The translations under genes and the position numbers were made by a program. A stretch of DNA of 46,792 nt. It comes from Clostridia bacterium. GTDB lineage: Bacteria > Bacillota > Clostridia > Oscillospirales > CAG-272. Shown in pieces: positions 32,337 through 40,972 of the stretch; positions within the stretch are counted from its first letter, which is position 1; every line of letters starts with the position of its first letter. The stretch is taken from assembly GCA_900753285.1 (NCBI GenBank), contig CAADYN010000131.1, positions 1 through 46,792 on the forward strand, written 5' to 3'. The notes beneath the pieces are model-generated. The model did not search any database. It worked only from the letters and a program-made list of their open reading frames with translations, and was not told the DNA's origin.

Positions 32337-33089
32337 TTATTTTGCTTCGGGATATTCGTTGCAGAGGAGATACTTCGGTTCAACATCCTCTTCGATTTCG
32401 GGGAAGCGTCCCACGGAGTCAAAGAAGCGCACCTTGTCGGAAGTGTCGGCATCCTTTATCGCGCCGAGATATGGCATACGGTCGACAGGCTCATAGAAGC
32501 GGTTGTCTTTGGAGTCGTCGTTGCACTGGCTGACCTCGCCTACGAGAACCTTTCCGTGACCTTCCTCACCCCAGAACGCGTGGTAGAGCTTCTTTGTGTT
32601 AGTCATGCTCATGCCGGGAGTAAGTCTGATAACGCTGCCTGCGGGAACCTTGTAGTGGCGTCCGTCAACCTGAATCTCAACGTCGTCTGCGGAGAATTCG
32701 TCGTTTTCGTCAGCCGCATATACCTTTATCATAAGATTTCCGCCGCCGCGATTGATTATGTCCTCCTGCTTGTACCAGTGGTAGTGGTATGGAGTCGTCT
32801 GATTTTCGTCGACTATCATGATTTTTTCCGCGTAAACCTTGTGGTCGTCGGGATTGTGAGCGTTTCCGTTGCGCAGTGTGAACAGGAACAAGCCGCACTT
32901 TTTGTAGTCTCCGCTTCCGAAGTCCGTTATGTCCCAACCAAGGCAGTTGCGGCGTATTTCGTCGTATTCGTGATTCTTATCTTTCCATTCGGCGGCTGTA
33001 AAATAAGCGAACGGTGGAAGAAGAAACTTGTGCTCACCGAGGAATTCTGCAGCTTCTTCAATGATTTTGTTGATTTCTGATCTTTTCAT
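32337..33089 (-). CDS. D-lyxose/D-mannose ketol-isomerase family protein
   Basis: A 250-residue cupin-fold sugar isomerase of the D-lyxose isomerase family, interconverting D-lyxose with D-xylulose and often D-mannose with D-fructose. The metal-binding cupin block is TPYHYHWYKQEDIINRGGGN (about residues 105-124), with a second histidine in KLYHAFWGEEG. LGWDITDFGSGDYKKCGLFL near residue 50 is also family-typical. Length is slightly above the E. coli enzyme (227). It follows the split GHL6-type glycosidase by 22 bases on the same strand and shares its promoter, so its substrate may come from that enzyme's product. Confidence 0.88.
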   Translation of the reverse strand: MKRSEINKIIEEAAEFLGEHKFLLPPFAYFTAAEWKDKNHEYDEIRRNCLGWDITDFGSGDYKKCGLFLFTLRNGNAHNPDDHKVYAEKIMIVDENQTTPYHYHWYKQEDIINRGGGNLMIKVYAADENDEFSADDVEIQVDGRHYKVPAGSVIRLTPGMSMTNTKKLYHAFWGEEGHGKVLVGEVSQCNDDSKDNRFYEPVDRMPYLGAIKDADTSDKVRFFDSVGRFPEIEEDVEPKYLLCNEYPEAK

Positions 33090-33111
33090 GGTTCTACCTT
33101 CTTTTGTGTTA

Positions 33112-34284
33112 TCAATAATCTATTACAGCCATAGCGTGACAGTTCAGCTTGTCTACAGTGTAAGCCAAAACCCCGTTTTCGTATGTGAACGGTATGTCGC
33201 GCTTTTCGGGAGCAAGATAAACTCTTTTCGGCGTCTTGTCGGTGCGCAGCTTTACGGTAATGTCGCTGAGCGGAATGATGTCTTCAATTACTTCAATTCC
33301 GTTTCCGCGCTTTACCGGTGAGGCGTAGAGCAGGTGGTTTACAAGTCTGTGCTCCGCGGTCTGATCCATGAGCGTGACTACACCCTGAGCGGGGAGATTT
33401 GTCTCAATTGTCTTGTCCTCGCCGAGAAGCAGGTTTATTATGTGGTTTGTTATGAGCTTTGCAATGAGACTGCCCTTTGTCGCGTACTCGCTGAATATCT
33501 TTGTCGAGATGTATGCTCCGTCATGTCCCACTGTTGCTGCGGGGAAGCGTTCGGATTTGTTGTTCGGCGTGTGCTGATGTGAGCAGAACGAGAATGTTGT
33601 GCGGTTGAAGTACGGGTTCTCGCGCTCGACAACTACTTCTCCGTCGGCTTCAATGTCGTAGGATTTTGAGTAAATTACATACGCGGTGTTGCCGAGAACT
33701 CCCATGTCGAAGCACGGGCGGAAGTATATCGGTGAGAACGCGCTCTCTCCCTTATAGCGGCATCCGAGGTCAAGCATGAATTTGTCGTCGTAACCCACAG
33801 CGCTTTCTCCTGTTGCAAGCACACGACCGCCGCAGGAGACAAACTTCTTTACGGCTTTCTCCAGTCTCTCGTCAAATCTTACGCTGTCGGGGAGGATGAG
33901 CAGCTTGTACTTTTCGCATTCGCCAGAGAAGAGGGAGTCGGTGTCGATAACGTCAAACAGGAACTTTCCTTCAAGCAGCATTCGTACAGCACCTGCGTCA
34001 GAGCCGTTGTCTCCACTATGCGGGAGGTGATTCTGCTCACAGTAGTTTGCTACGGCTTCTTCGGAAAGCACGGCAATATCAGCGACAGATGTAACTCCAT
34101 CAAGCCATTCCTCACGCTCTTCAACCTCGGAGTAAGCCGCGCCGATTAAGTCGTATGTAACTTCATCCATGTGTCCGTCCGGGTGCATCTGGTCTCCTAT
34201 TGAGCATTTTGCACCGTTTGCCACACAGAGAGCTTCCTCGTACTGAGTGCGTTCGGGTGCTTGTATCCGCCGAATTCGCCCCAT
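33112..34284 (-). CDS. GHL6/GH42M-type glycosidase, C-terminal piece after a frameshift
   Basis: The second half of a probable alpha-L-fucosidase- or beta-galactosidase-like enzyme. Genuine sequence begins near base 34245 (QYEEALCVANGAKCSIGDQ); the first residues after the nominal ATG at 34284 are read in the wrong frame. Residues about 95-200 resemble the flavodoxin-like trimerisation domain of GH42-related enzymes (YKLLILPDSVRFD, KFVSCGGRVLATGE), followed by a C-terminal beta domain (GVVTLMDQTAEHRLVNHLLY). Joined with the N-terminal piece the protein would be about 660 residues. No signal peptide. The piece lacks catalytic residues and alone is probably inactive. Confidence 0.72.
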   Translation of the reverse strand: MGRIRRIQAPERTQYEEALCVANGAKCSIGDQMHPDGHMDEVTYDLIGAAYSEVEEREEWLDGVTSVADIAVLSEEAVANYCEQNHLPHSGDNGSDAGAVRMLLEGKFLFDVIDTDSLFSGECEKYKLLILPDSVRFDERLEKAVKKFVSCGGRVLATGESAVGYDDKFMLDLGCRYKGESAFSPIYFRPCFDMGVLGNTAYVIYSKSYDIEADGEVVVERENPYFNRTTFSFCSHQHTPNNKSERFPAATVGHDGAYISTKIFSEYATKGSLIAKLITNHIINLLLGEDKTIETNLPAQGVVTLMDQTAEHRLVNHLLYASPVKRGNGIEVIEDIIPLSDITVKLRTDKTPKRVYLAPEKRDIPFTYENGVLAYTVDKLNCHAMAVIDY

Positions 34285-35084
34285 GTTGTGTGGAATTTTC
34301 CCGTCATTCCGAGGAAGTTCTTGCCGAGAGTTCTTGAATATGCCGCAGAGAGAGGGAAGTGGTCGTATCCCCAGCCGCCTGTCGGGAGAGATTCAAGCTC
34401 GAGGTGGGAGTCAACGTCCGCAAGGTCACGTCTTCCGCGTCTGATGTGTCCGCTGTTGTGGAATACGGGCAGTCCGGGCTTTATCCTGTCAACGGCTTCA
34501 CGGACGCGGCGGGTGTAGTTTTGGTAAACTCTTTCGCCAAGCTCACGCGCATTTTCGTCGTTGTACGGGTCTTTTCCTTCGTCAAGGAGAGTTTTCACGC
34601 AGTTCTGGCACCAGCAGGTACGAACGCCTACTATGTCGAGAAAAATACCGTCGCAGTCATAGTTCCGTACAACCTCTTCAATCTGCGCAATGAGGTAGTC
34701 GAGGTAGGGGGAGTTCATGCAAAGCTCGTGGAAGCCGGGATATTCCCATCCGATTCTGTCGTCTTTCGGCCGTCTGAGCCATTCCGGATGCTTGTGCGCG
34801 ATTTTTTCGTCAAATCCGGCTGAGAGATACACGGGAGTTTTTACTCCAATCTCATGTGCCGCCTTTATCTCCGCGTCAAGCAAATCAAACTTTAATCCGG
34901 GATGCATTTCGTTAGCTTCGCTCGGATGATACGCCCAGCCGTGATGGCATTTTGAAAATACGGTTATCGAGTTTACGTGACCGCGTTTGAGTGCGTCCTG
35001 AAACTGTTCCTTCGAGAAGCACGAGCCGATACCGTCAATTTTTTCGCTTGTATGAAAGTCAAGATGTACCTGTCTGAAATTCAT
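34197..35084 (-). CDS. GHL6-type putative glycosidase, N-terminal TIM-barrel piece ending at a frameshift
   Basis: The first 270 or so real residues of the same enzyme, resembling the hypothetical glycosyl hydrolase 6 family. It opens FRQVHLDFHTSEKIDGIG, then HGWAYHPSEANEMHPGLKFD, PVYLSAGFDEKIA, and YDCDGIFLDIVGVRTCWCQ with a paired CWCQNC cysteine motif. The barrel continues to FHTTWGEFGGYKHPNAL. The frame then runs out of register for about 15 codons to a stop at 34197. Moving back one base near 34241-34247 restores QYEEALCVANGAKCSIGDQ, which is what the family shows. A one-base deletion or an assembly error explains it. The ATG follows GGAGG. Confidence 0.75.
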   Translation of the reverse strand: MNFRQVHLDFHTSEKIDGIGSCFSKEQFQDALKRGHVNSITVFSKCHHGWAYHPSEANEMHPGLKFDLLDAEIKAAHEIGVKTPVYLSAGFDEKIAHKHPEWLRRPKDDRIGWEYPGFHELCMNSPYLDYLIAQIEEVVRNYDCDGIFLDIVGVRTCWCQNCVKTLLDEGKDPYNDENARELGERVYQNYTRRVREAVDRIKPGLPVFHNSGHIRRGRRDLADVDSHLELESLPTGGWGYDHFPLSAAYSRTLGKNFLGMTGKFHTTWGEFGGYKHPNALSTRKLSVWQTVQNAQ

Positions 35085-35102
35085 TTTTCCTCCAAAAATA
35101 AA

Positions 35103-35150
35103 CCGAGTTCATTACGAAAAGATTTTATCATAATGAACTCGGAAAATCAA
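35103..35150 (-). promoter_or_regulatory. Promoter with a 12-bp perfect inverted repeat (operator or upstream terminator)
   Basis: On the minus strand TTGATT (35145-35150), 17-base spacer, TAAAAT (35122-35127) precede the GHL6-type gene. CCGAGTTCATTA (35103-35114) and TAATGAACTCGG (35131-35142) form a perfect inverted repeat around the -10 box. A T-rich stretch follows on the minus strand, so it could also end the upstream LURP-one/MATE transcription unit. Confidence 0.6.
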
Positions 35151-35216
35151 TAGCTGATTGTTATTTTGTGTGCCGGAATTTCGTGAAAAGTGTGAAATAC
35201 TACATTTATGAGATTT

Positions 35217-35684
35217 TTATCTCTGTTCCTTTTCCGCGTCTATCGCGAGGACAAGCATGAGAACGTGCAGCGCGTTTTTGTCGTCCTCAACGTCAATGCA
35301 GTACGTGTCAGTGAGGTTGAGGATTTCCTTTGATATGTGAGCTATCAGGCTGCCGTTTTCATCGTTTACATCGTAGTCCCATTCGAGAATATCGCCTTTT
35401 ACGCTCCAGTTCATGTAGTCAATGTCAAACTGGGGAGTGAGAAGTGAAAATTCCTTGCGTATAGTGCCTAGCTCCGCTCCGCCAACCTCAATGTCAAAGG
35501 TCGGCAGAATGGTGAAGAATCTGCGTGTGAGCTTTGCCGCTTCGTTTCCGTCGTGGTCGAGAACCGACAAGGTTTTGGTGAGCGCGAATTGTCCTTCGAC
35601 TGTGTAGACTATGTTGTCTCCTTCGTCATACACGTCGAACTTGTCAAAAAGTGTGAAAAACTGCTGCTTGATGATGAGCTTCAT
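35217..35684 (-). CDS. LURP-one-related (YxjI-type) family protein
   Basis: A 155-residue cytosolic protein with the tubby-like beta-barrel pattern of the LURP-one-related family, related to Bacillus YxjI. It opens KLIIKQQFFTLFDKFDVYDE, alternates strands (YTVEGQFALTKTLSVLDHDG, AAKLTRRFFTILPTFDIEVG), then a repeat-like second half (IRKEFSLLTPQFDIDYMNW) and ends in the hydrophobic central helix (NALHVLMLVLAIDA). Relatives may bind phospholipid or act as scramblase-like factors; no function is demonstrated here. It lies four bases after the MATE gene in the same operon. Confidence 0.82.
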   Translation of the reverse strand: MKLIIKQQFFTLFDKFDVYDEGDNIVYTVEGQFALTKTLSVLDHDGNEAAKLTRRFFTILPTFDIEVGGAELGTIRKEFSLLTPQFDIDYMNWSVKGDILEWDYDVNDENGSLIAHISKEILNLTDTYCIDVEDDKNALHVLMLVLAIDAEKEQR

Positions 35685-35688
35685 GGTG

Positions 35689-37107
35689 TTATCCTTTCTC
35701 AGAGATATCGCTCACGACGCATTTCGCCCAGAAGCCCGACTTCAGCATGGGAATGCCCGCAAACAGCTTTATCGTCTCGCTGAACTGCACCGCGAAGTAT
35801 ATCCAGACTATGCTGATATCAGTGAAGCGGCACATGAACAGCGATATCATTGCGGGGACAACCCATGTAAATACGGAGTCGAACAGGAAGGTGATGATCG
35901 TCTTTCCGCCGGAGCGTATGGTAAAGTAAATATTGTGTATAAGAGCGTGAATCGGAAGGGAAGCGCCGGCTATCATTAGGAACGTTGTCGAGAGAGACTG
36001 AACCTCCGGCTCTACCTTATAAAGAAGCGGGATAAACGGAGCTGAGGCGATAATGAGAAGTCCTATCACGATATGCGCGGCTACGGTAACGAAAAGGAGC
36101 TTGTTGTCAACGTCTATCGCGCCTTCTTCATCTCCCGCGCCGAGCTTCTGACCGACGAGGATTGATACGGCAGAACCCATCGCGAACATGATTATGCAGA
36201 AGAGGTTCCACGCCGTAGTTGCTATGTTTATCGCCGCCACAACAGTAAGACCGCGGACGGAATAGTTCTGTGTGACGAATGTAGTTCCGAGAGACCAGAG
36301 CACCTCATTCACGAGCAGGGGAGTTCCGGTTATCGCTATGCGTTTGACAAGCTGCGCGGGAACGTGAAGGCTTTTGTACGCACCCTCGATGAAGCGGAAC
36401 TTGTCGGGATGGCGGTGAGTGGCGACGACTACTACGATAAGCTCAACAAAACGAGACATTACCGTAGCTATAGCCGCGCCTCTTACGCCGAGAGCAGGGA
36501 ATCCGCAAAGACCGAAGATGAGGAGCAGGTTGAAAACGAAGTTCACTGCAATAGCTGCGACGCTTGCGATCATGGGAGCCACGGTTTCGCCGGTTTCTCT
36601 GAGCGTTCCCGCGTATGCCTGAACTACCGTGAAGGGGATCAGTCCCACAACGGCAATGTCGAGGTATGCGCAGGCTTCGGAGAGGGTTTTCGCTATGTCC
36701 TCGGCGGAGTTTGCTTCACTTTTCAGAAACAGCATGATGAGATTTTCTCCGAACACTGTAAAAACTACGATTGCGATGACCGATGTGACTACGGAGAATA
36801 TCATTTTGAAGCGGAACGTGTCGCGCATTCCTTTGTAGTCGCCGCTTCCGAAGAACTGAGTTCCGAATATGGACGCGCCCGAGATTCCGCCGAATATAGC
36901 GAGGTTGAAAACGAAAACAAGCTGATTGGCAATGGAAACGGCACTCATGTGCAGCGTTCCCAGTCTGCCGACCATTAAGTTGTCAAGAAGGCTTACGAAG
37001 TTTGTGATACCCTGCTGTATGATGAGCGGAAGCACGAGTATCCAGAGGATTTTATAAAAATTTCTGTCGCCGATAAATTTGCGCTTGAAGGATTTTAGAA
37101 AATTCAT
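35689..37107 (-). CDS. MATE family efflux transporter
   Basis: A 472-residue, 12-helix exporter of the multidrug and toxin extrusion family, driving out cationic compounds with Na+ or H+. The N terminus KILWILVLPLIIQQGITNFV and VSLLDNLMVGRLGT are the classic MATE opening; ISGASIFGTQFFGSGDYKGM and VGQKLGAGDEEGA are the mirrored motifs of the two six-helix bundles. Drug or metabolite specificity cannot be read. It lies 38 bases after uxaC and four before the LURP-one gene, so it appears to be the third gene of the uronate operon, perhaps exporting a by-product. Confidence 0.93.
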   Translation of the reverse strand: MNFLKSFKRKFIGDRNFYKILWILVLPLIIQQGITNFVSLLDNLMVGRLGTLHMSAVSIANQLVFVFNLAIFGGISGASIFGTQFFGSGDYKGMRDTFRFKMIFSVVTSVIAIVVFTVFGENLIMLFLKSEANSAEDIAKTLSEACAYLDIAVVGLIPFTVVQAYAGTLRETGETVAPMIASVAAIAVNFVFNLLLIFGLCGFPALGVRGAAIATVMSRFVELIVVVVATHRHPDKFRFIEGAYKSLHVPAQLVKRIAITGTPLLVNEVLWSLGTTFVTQNYSVRGLTVVAAINIATTAWNLFCIIMFAMGSAVSILVGQKLGAGDEEGAIDVDNKLLFVTVAAHIVIGLLIIASAPFIPLLYKVEPEVQSLSTTFLMIAGASLPIHALIHNIYFTIRSGGKTIITFLFDSVFTWVVPAMISLFMCRFTDISIVWIYFAVQFSETIKLFAGIPMLKSGFWAKCVVSDISEKG

Positions 37108-37145
37108 ATCAGAGTATTGCTTTCTTTAGTGATTAATATGATAAC

Positions 37146-38564
37146 TCAGTCGATTTTAAAACCGAAGAAGTTCTTTGTGTTGTTGTAGCAGATGTCACAT
37201 ACGAGGGTAGCCAGAGCTTCCGGGTCAAAGGGGTAAAGTCCGTCCTCGACCCATTCGCCGATAATGTTGCAGAGTATGCGCCTGAAATATTCGTGGCGGG
37301 GATATGAGGTGAAGCTGCGCGAGTCGGTGAGCATTCCGTTGAATTTGCCGAACGCGCTGACGTTTGCGAGCTGTTTCATCTGGACTTCCATGCCGTCGAG
37401 AGTGTCGTTGAACCACCATGCCGAGCCTTGCATTACCTTGGGATATCCGTCCTCGGAGGTCTGGAAGCAGCCGAGCATTGACGAAATAGCGGCGTTGCAG
37501 GTGGGGTCTACCGAATAAACTATGGTGCGCGGCAGGCCGGAGTGCTTTTCCATGAGTGCGAGCAGCTCTATAATGCCCTGTACATTAGTGTATCCGATGG
37601 TGTCAAAGCCTGTGTCGGGACCTAGCTTCTTCATCATGACTGGGTTTGCGTTTCTGCAAACTCCGGCGTGAAGCTGCATTACCCATCCGCGCTTTGCATA
37701 CTCACCCGCAAGGAATGAGAGCATTTCGCATTTGAGCAGGCACAGCATCTCGGGAGTAACTTCCTTGCCGTCGGAGTTGAGCGCGGTTTCGAGAGCACGG
37801 TCGGCGGCGTATTCGTTGGGCTTTACGTACATCGGGAACTCGTCAAGTCCGTGGTCGGCGGTGCGGCATCCCATTTTGTCGAAGAAGTCAATGCGGCTCA
37901 CAAGAGCTTCTTTCAGCGTAGCAATGTTCTTGATGTGGACTCCGCTTGCCGCGCTGAGCTTTTCGTAGTACGCTTCGAGACCGGGTTTGTTTATGTTGAA
38001 GCACTTGTCGGGACGGAACGCAGGGAGAACCTGAGTGTCAAACGTGTCGTCTTCCGCTAGCATCTTGTGCCATTCAAGTGAGTCTATGGGATCGTCCGTC
38101 GTGCAGATGACCTTGACGCGGGACTTTCTTATGAGATTGCGCACGCTCATTGAAGGGTCTTCGAGCATAGCGGAGGTAAGCTCCCAGATTTCGTCAACGG
38201 TGTCGGGACCGAGAATAAGTCCGCAGCCGAAGAATCTCTTAAGCTCCAGATGTGTCCAGTGGTAAAGCGGATTTCCGATGAGATAGGGCATACACTCGGC
38301 ATAAGCCTTGAACTTTTCGTAGTCGGAGGCGTCGCCCGTTATGTACTTCTCGGGAACTCCGCAGCTTCTCATAGCTCTCCATTTGTAGTGGTCTCCGCCG
38401 AGCCAAAGCTCCGTTATGTTGGAGTACTGCTTGTCCTCTGCAATTTCGCGCGGAGAAACGTGGCAGTGGTAGTCGATGATCGGGAGATGTTCAGCGTACT
38501 TGTGGAAAAGAACCTGCGCGGTTTCGTTTTTCAGAAGAAAGTTTCTGCCCATAAAGTTTTTCAT
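37146..38564 (-). CDS. uxaC: Glucuronate isomerase
   Basis: Converts D-glucuronate to D-fructuronate (and D-galacturonate to D-tagaturonate), the first step of hexuronate breakdown. The 472-residue amidohydrolase-fold protein matches the usual 470. Visible blocks: FLLKNETAQVLFHKYAEHLP, the metal site IDYHCHVSPREIAEDK, ITELWLGGDHYKWRAMRSCG, PLYHWTHLELKRFFG, VICTTDDPIDSLEWH, MQLHAGVCRN and GMLTDSRSFTSYPRHEYFRR. It starts one base after the epimerase stop. The rest of the pathway (uxuA/uxaB, kdgK, kdgA) is not in the window. Confidence 0.96.
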   Translation of the reverse strand: MKNFMGRNFLLKNETAQVLFHKYAEHLPIIDYHCHVSPREIAEDKQYSNITELWLGGDHYKWRAMRSCGVPEKYITGDASDYEKFKAYAECMPYLIGNPLYHWTHLELKRFFGCGLILGPDTVDEIWELTSAMLEDPSMSVRNLIRKSRVKVICTTDDPIDSLEWHKMLAEDDTFDTQVLPAFRPDKCFNINKPGLEAYYEKLSAASGVHIKNIATLKEALVSRIDFFDKMGCRTADHGLDEFPMYVKPNEYAADRALETALNSDGKEVTPEMLCLLKCEMLSFLAGEYAKRGWVMQLHAGVCRNANPVMMKKLGPDTGFDTIGYTNVQGIIELLALMEKHSGLPRTIVYSVDPTCNAAISSMLGCFQTSEDGYPKVMQGSAWWFNDTLDGMEVQMKQLANVSAFGKFNGMLTDSRSFTSYPRHEYFRRILCNIIGEWVEDGLYPFDPEALATLVCDICYNNTKNFFGFKID

Positions 38565-38565
38565 T

Positions 38566-39456
38566 TTACTTGTTCTCCTTCGTTACGGTATTGTATTTGT
38601 GGTTGAATAATTCGTCAAGATAACAAAGAGTGTCCTTTATCTTCGGTATGTCAAGCTCCTCGCCGACCATTACCGGGGATTCAAGGGTGAGAGTGCCGCT
38701 GTAGTTTATGTCGTAAAGCAGGGAAGCAACCTCGTCAAAGTCAATGACACCGTCTCTCGGATGTAGAATGGGTCTGAGCGCGCTGAAATTCCTGTATCCG
38801 CCTACAAAATCGCTCACGTGAATGTGCTCTATCCTCTCGTCTATGACCTTGTCCGTGAGAGTTTCATTTATCTGTTCGTGCAGCTTGCCGAATCGCGTGT
38901 CGAAAATGAATCCGCCGTTTCCGAGGTAGGGAAGAACCTTGTGCCAGTTTGAGAGAGGATCGTGCGCGCTTGACGGGATGTTTTCGATGAGCAGGCGAAC
39001 TCCGTTTTCGTTTGCAATGGAGGTAAGCTCCGGCAGCTTTGATATGTTGTAGTCAACATTCCTGTCGGAGGAGAAACCGCCCCAGAGATGAAGCACCATT
39101 CGCGTTATTTCAAGCTCTCGCGCGACGTTACAGTTCAGCCGGAACAGCAGCACAGCCTCACGGTACAGTTCTTCCGCTTCATCCGGTTTGCCGTCGGACA
39201 TAAGCACACCCGCGTCGGAGATTTTTGTTCCGATTTCCTTTTCGCAGTGTATCGTTACGGGATTTACGCTGCTTTTTTGCACTTCAGATACGATATCGCC
39301 GAGCTTGTCGTAGAAGAAAGTCAGCATCATAAGCTCGCATCCGACGCAAAAACCTTTGTCCTGTAGCTTTTTTATCTCATATAACGCCCTTTTGTAGTTA
39401 AATCCGTTGCTGCGTCCCACCATTGTGCCGGTTGAGACAAGTGTATTTATTGACAT
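38566..39456 (-). CDS. Sugar phosphate isomerase/epimerase family protein (AP endonuclease 2 TIM barrel)
   Basis: A 296-residue cytosolic TIM-barrel protein of the xylose-isomerase-like family. Metal-ligand positions are suggested by FCVGCELMMLTFFYD, VTIHCEKE, MVLHLWGG, RLLIENIPSSAHD, FIFDTRFGKLHEQ, IEHIHVSDFVGG and GTLTLESPVM. Such enzymes epimerise or isomerise sugars or sugar acids; this one probably handles a hexuronate or a derived ketose because uxaC follows at once. It is the first gene of the operon epimerase-uxaC-MATE-LURP-one and has a strong promoter with a palindromic operator candidate. Confidence 0.85.
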   Translation of the reverse strand: MSINTLVSTGTMVGRSNGFNYKRALYEIKKLQDKGFCVGCELMMLTFFYDKLGDIVSEVQKSSVNPVTIHCEKEIGTKISDAGVLMSDGKPDEAEELYREAVLLFRLNCNVARELEITRMVLHLWGGFSSDRNVDYNISKLPELTSIANENGVRLLIENIPSSAHDPLSNWHKVLPYLGNGGFIFDTRFGKLHEQINETLTDKVIDERIEHIHVSDFVGGYRNFSALRPILHPRDGVIDFDEVASLLYDINYSGTLTLESPVMVGEELDIPKIKDTLCYLDELFNHKYNTVTKENK

Positions 39457-39483
39457 ATAAGACCTGATTTCGCATTGTTATTT

Positions 39484-39519
39484 CAGTATAATAATACTAT
39501 ACTGTTTTCGTTTTGTCAA
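39484..39519 (-). promoter_or_regulatory. Promoter of the uronate operon with palindromic operator
   Basis: Minus-strand TTGACA (39514-39519), exactly 17 bases, TATTAT (39491-39496). A perfect palindrome, CAGTATA (39484-39490) and TATACTG (39498-39504) around seven bases, covers the -10 box, as expected for a repressor of the LacI or GntR type. The stretch from here to 39670 holds no gene I can recognise. Confidence 0.78.
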
Positions 39520-39681
39520 TAAGTACGGAGACGCTTTGGCAGATTCAGAAGATTTTCAGCTTAACGCACGTACATGAGAGACAAAATCTGCGTCAAAACG
39601 GTATGTAAAATTCGCGGAGATGATTATCGGCGTTTGTCTAAAACAAAATCGGCGTTTGCCTAAAATTACTGAGGCGGCAAA

Positions 39682-39717
39682 AAATCCGAGCCGACTTTAC
39701 GCAATCAGTTCGGATTT
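39682..39717 (-). terminator. Terminator of the GH5-like gene (repeat family B, copy 1)
   Basis: AAATCCGA (39682-39689) pairs with TCGGATTT (39710-39717), extended inward by CCGACT/AACTGATT-type pairing. On the minus strand TTTTTT follows. The arms and most of the inner sequence are repeated at 40973-41008. Confidence 0.85.
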
Positions 39718-39733
39718 ATTTGAAATTATTATC

Positions 39734-40888
39734 TTAAAGTATCTGACAGATTTCTTTCAGTTCTTTTGCAAGCTCAAACGCAAACTGTCTTATTTCAAGG
39801 AGAGGCGTGTCAACATCACGTCTGAATTTGGCTATTTTCGCGGTAGGCGGATATGCCATCGGTATCATGTCGCAGCCTTCGAGCAGATACGCGGCGTACT
39901 CACAAGCTTCAAGCAGCTTTTCCTTGTCGCTCGGACGATAGTCAAAGCCGTCGCAGGTGTATTCGGTAAGCGCGTTTTTAATCATTTCGACCGCTCTGTC
40001 TGCCGCTCCCTCTCTGTTCGGAATGGGAAGCACAATACCCTCTCCGCGGTTTCTGAAGCATCCCATCATTGCGGCGATAGTTGCGGGATCTCGCACAGTT
40101 CCGTCGGGATAGAAAACTCCGTGCTCGCTGTCGCATCTTCCGTGAATAATCAGCTCATACACGAACCATCCCATGTTGTACTTCTGACAAGCCGCGAGAG
40201 CCATGTCGTACGGATTTGCTCGTGCAAGGCATCCTGTTTCAGTCTGGAGCACGGGCTTGCCGTATTTTTTTGAAAGGCTGTCGGCGAGGGAATAATTTGC
40301 GTCGATGGAGCGCGATGTTCCGTTGTAGTCGTGGAATGAGAGCACATCCACTGAATCCGCGGTGGGTTCAATGTCAATGGCGGTGGTGTGTCCTACGGTG
40401 ATGGCGTTCTTGTGGTCGAGATTTTTCACAAAAGCACAGTATCTGCGGACGAATCCCCACATTTTCTCGTACTTTGCCTTCTGAATCTCATGGTCTTTCT
40501 CGCCGAATATCCAGTCGTTGCAGGAAGGCTCGTTCATTATGTCCCACATCAAAAGTCCCGGCTCGTCTTTCAGCGCGTTCACGATTGTCCGGGTGTATTC
40601 GTCTCCCGCGGGATAGTTTTCCTCGTCTATCATGTGCGGGTCGAGCATATTTCCGTTCCAGATAATAGGCATGACGCGATATCCGCACTCGTAGCACTCC
40701 CTTGTGTATCTGACCACACGCTCAATGTAACCTGTTTTGTCAGCCGCATATGACCTGTAGTCGAGCCAGAAGCGGACGGAGTTCAGATTCACGCGCTTTC
40801 CGTAGCCGAGCTCTTTTTTCAGCTGCTCGCCGGAGGACATATAGTGATTCACTCCGCGCACCCACGAATAATCATTTAAAATCTCCAT
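39734..40888 (-). CDS. Clan GH-A glycoside hydrolase (GH5-like)
   Basis: A 384-residue intracellular glycosidase with a single TIM barrel. Features in order: DYSWVRGVNHYMS, VNLNSVRFWLDYRSY, the acid/base glutamate in LMWDIMNEPSC (about residue 118), VDVLSFHDYNGTSR, the nucleophile glutamate in VLQTETGCLARANP (about 217) and WFVYELIIHGRCDSEHGVFY. This is the clan GH-A plan, closest to GH5 or the barrel of GH2; beta-mannosidase or beta-glucosidase type activity is plausible but not readable. The start at 40888 follows AAAGGA; the longer frame from 40957 begins inside the -35 box and is rejected. Confidence 0.78.
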   Translation of the reverse strand: MEILNDYSWVRGVNHYMSSGEQLKKELGYGKRVNLNSVRFWLDYRSYAADKTGYIERVVRYTRECYECGYRVMPIIWNGNMLDPHMIDEENYPAGDEYTRTIVNALKDEPGLLMWDIMNEPSCNDWIFGEKDHEIQKAKYEKMWGFVRRYCAFVKNLDHKNAITVGHTTAIDIEPTADSVDVLSFHDYNGTSRSIDANYSLADSLSKKYGKPVLQTETGCLARANPYDMALAACQKYNMGWFVYELIIHGRCDSEHGVFYPDGTVRDPATIAAMMGCFRNRGEGIVLPIPNREGAADRAVEMIKNALTEYTCDGFDYRPSDKEKLLEACEYAAYLLEGCDMIPMAYPPTAKIAKFRRDVDTPLLEIRQFAFELAKELKEICQIL

Positions 40889-40928
40889 AGTTTTATCCTT
40901 TCGTTTTGCTTTGTATTGCAGTATCATT

Positions 40929-40957
40929 ACTTTAGCAGAAAAATGAGGTATTGTCAA
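40929..40957 (-). promoter_or_regulatory. Promoter of the GH5-like gene
   Basis: Minus-strand TTGACA (40952-40957), 17-base spacer, TAAAGT (40929-40934), about 40 bases before the ATG at 40888. Confidence 0.8.
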
Positions 40958-40972
40958 TTGCAGTGAAGCAAA

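Noticed and set aside
40889..40957. Longer start for the GH5-like gene at 40957
   Set aside because: The TTG is part of the -35 box; AAAGGA and the family-like N terminus support 40888.
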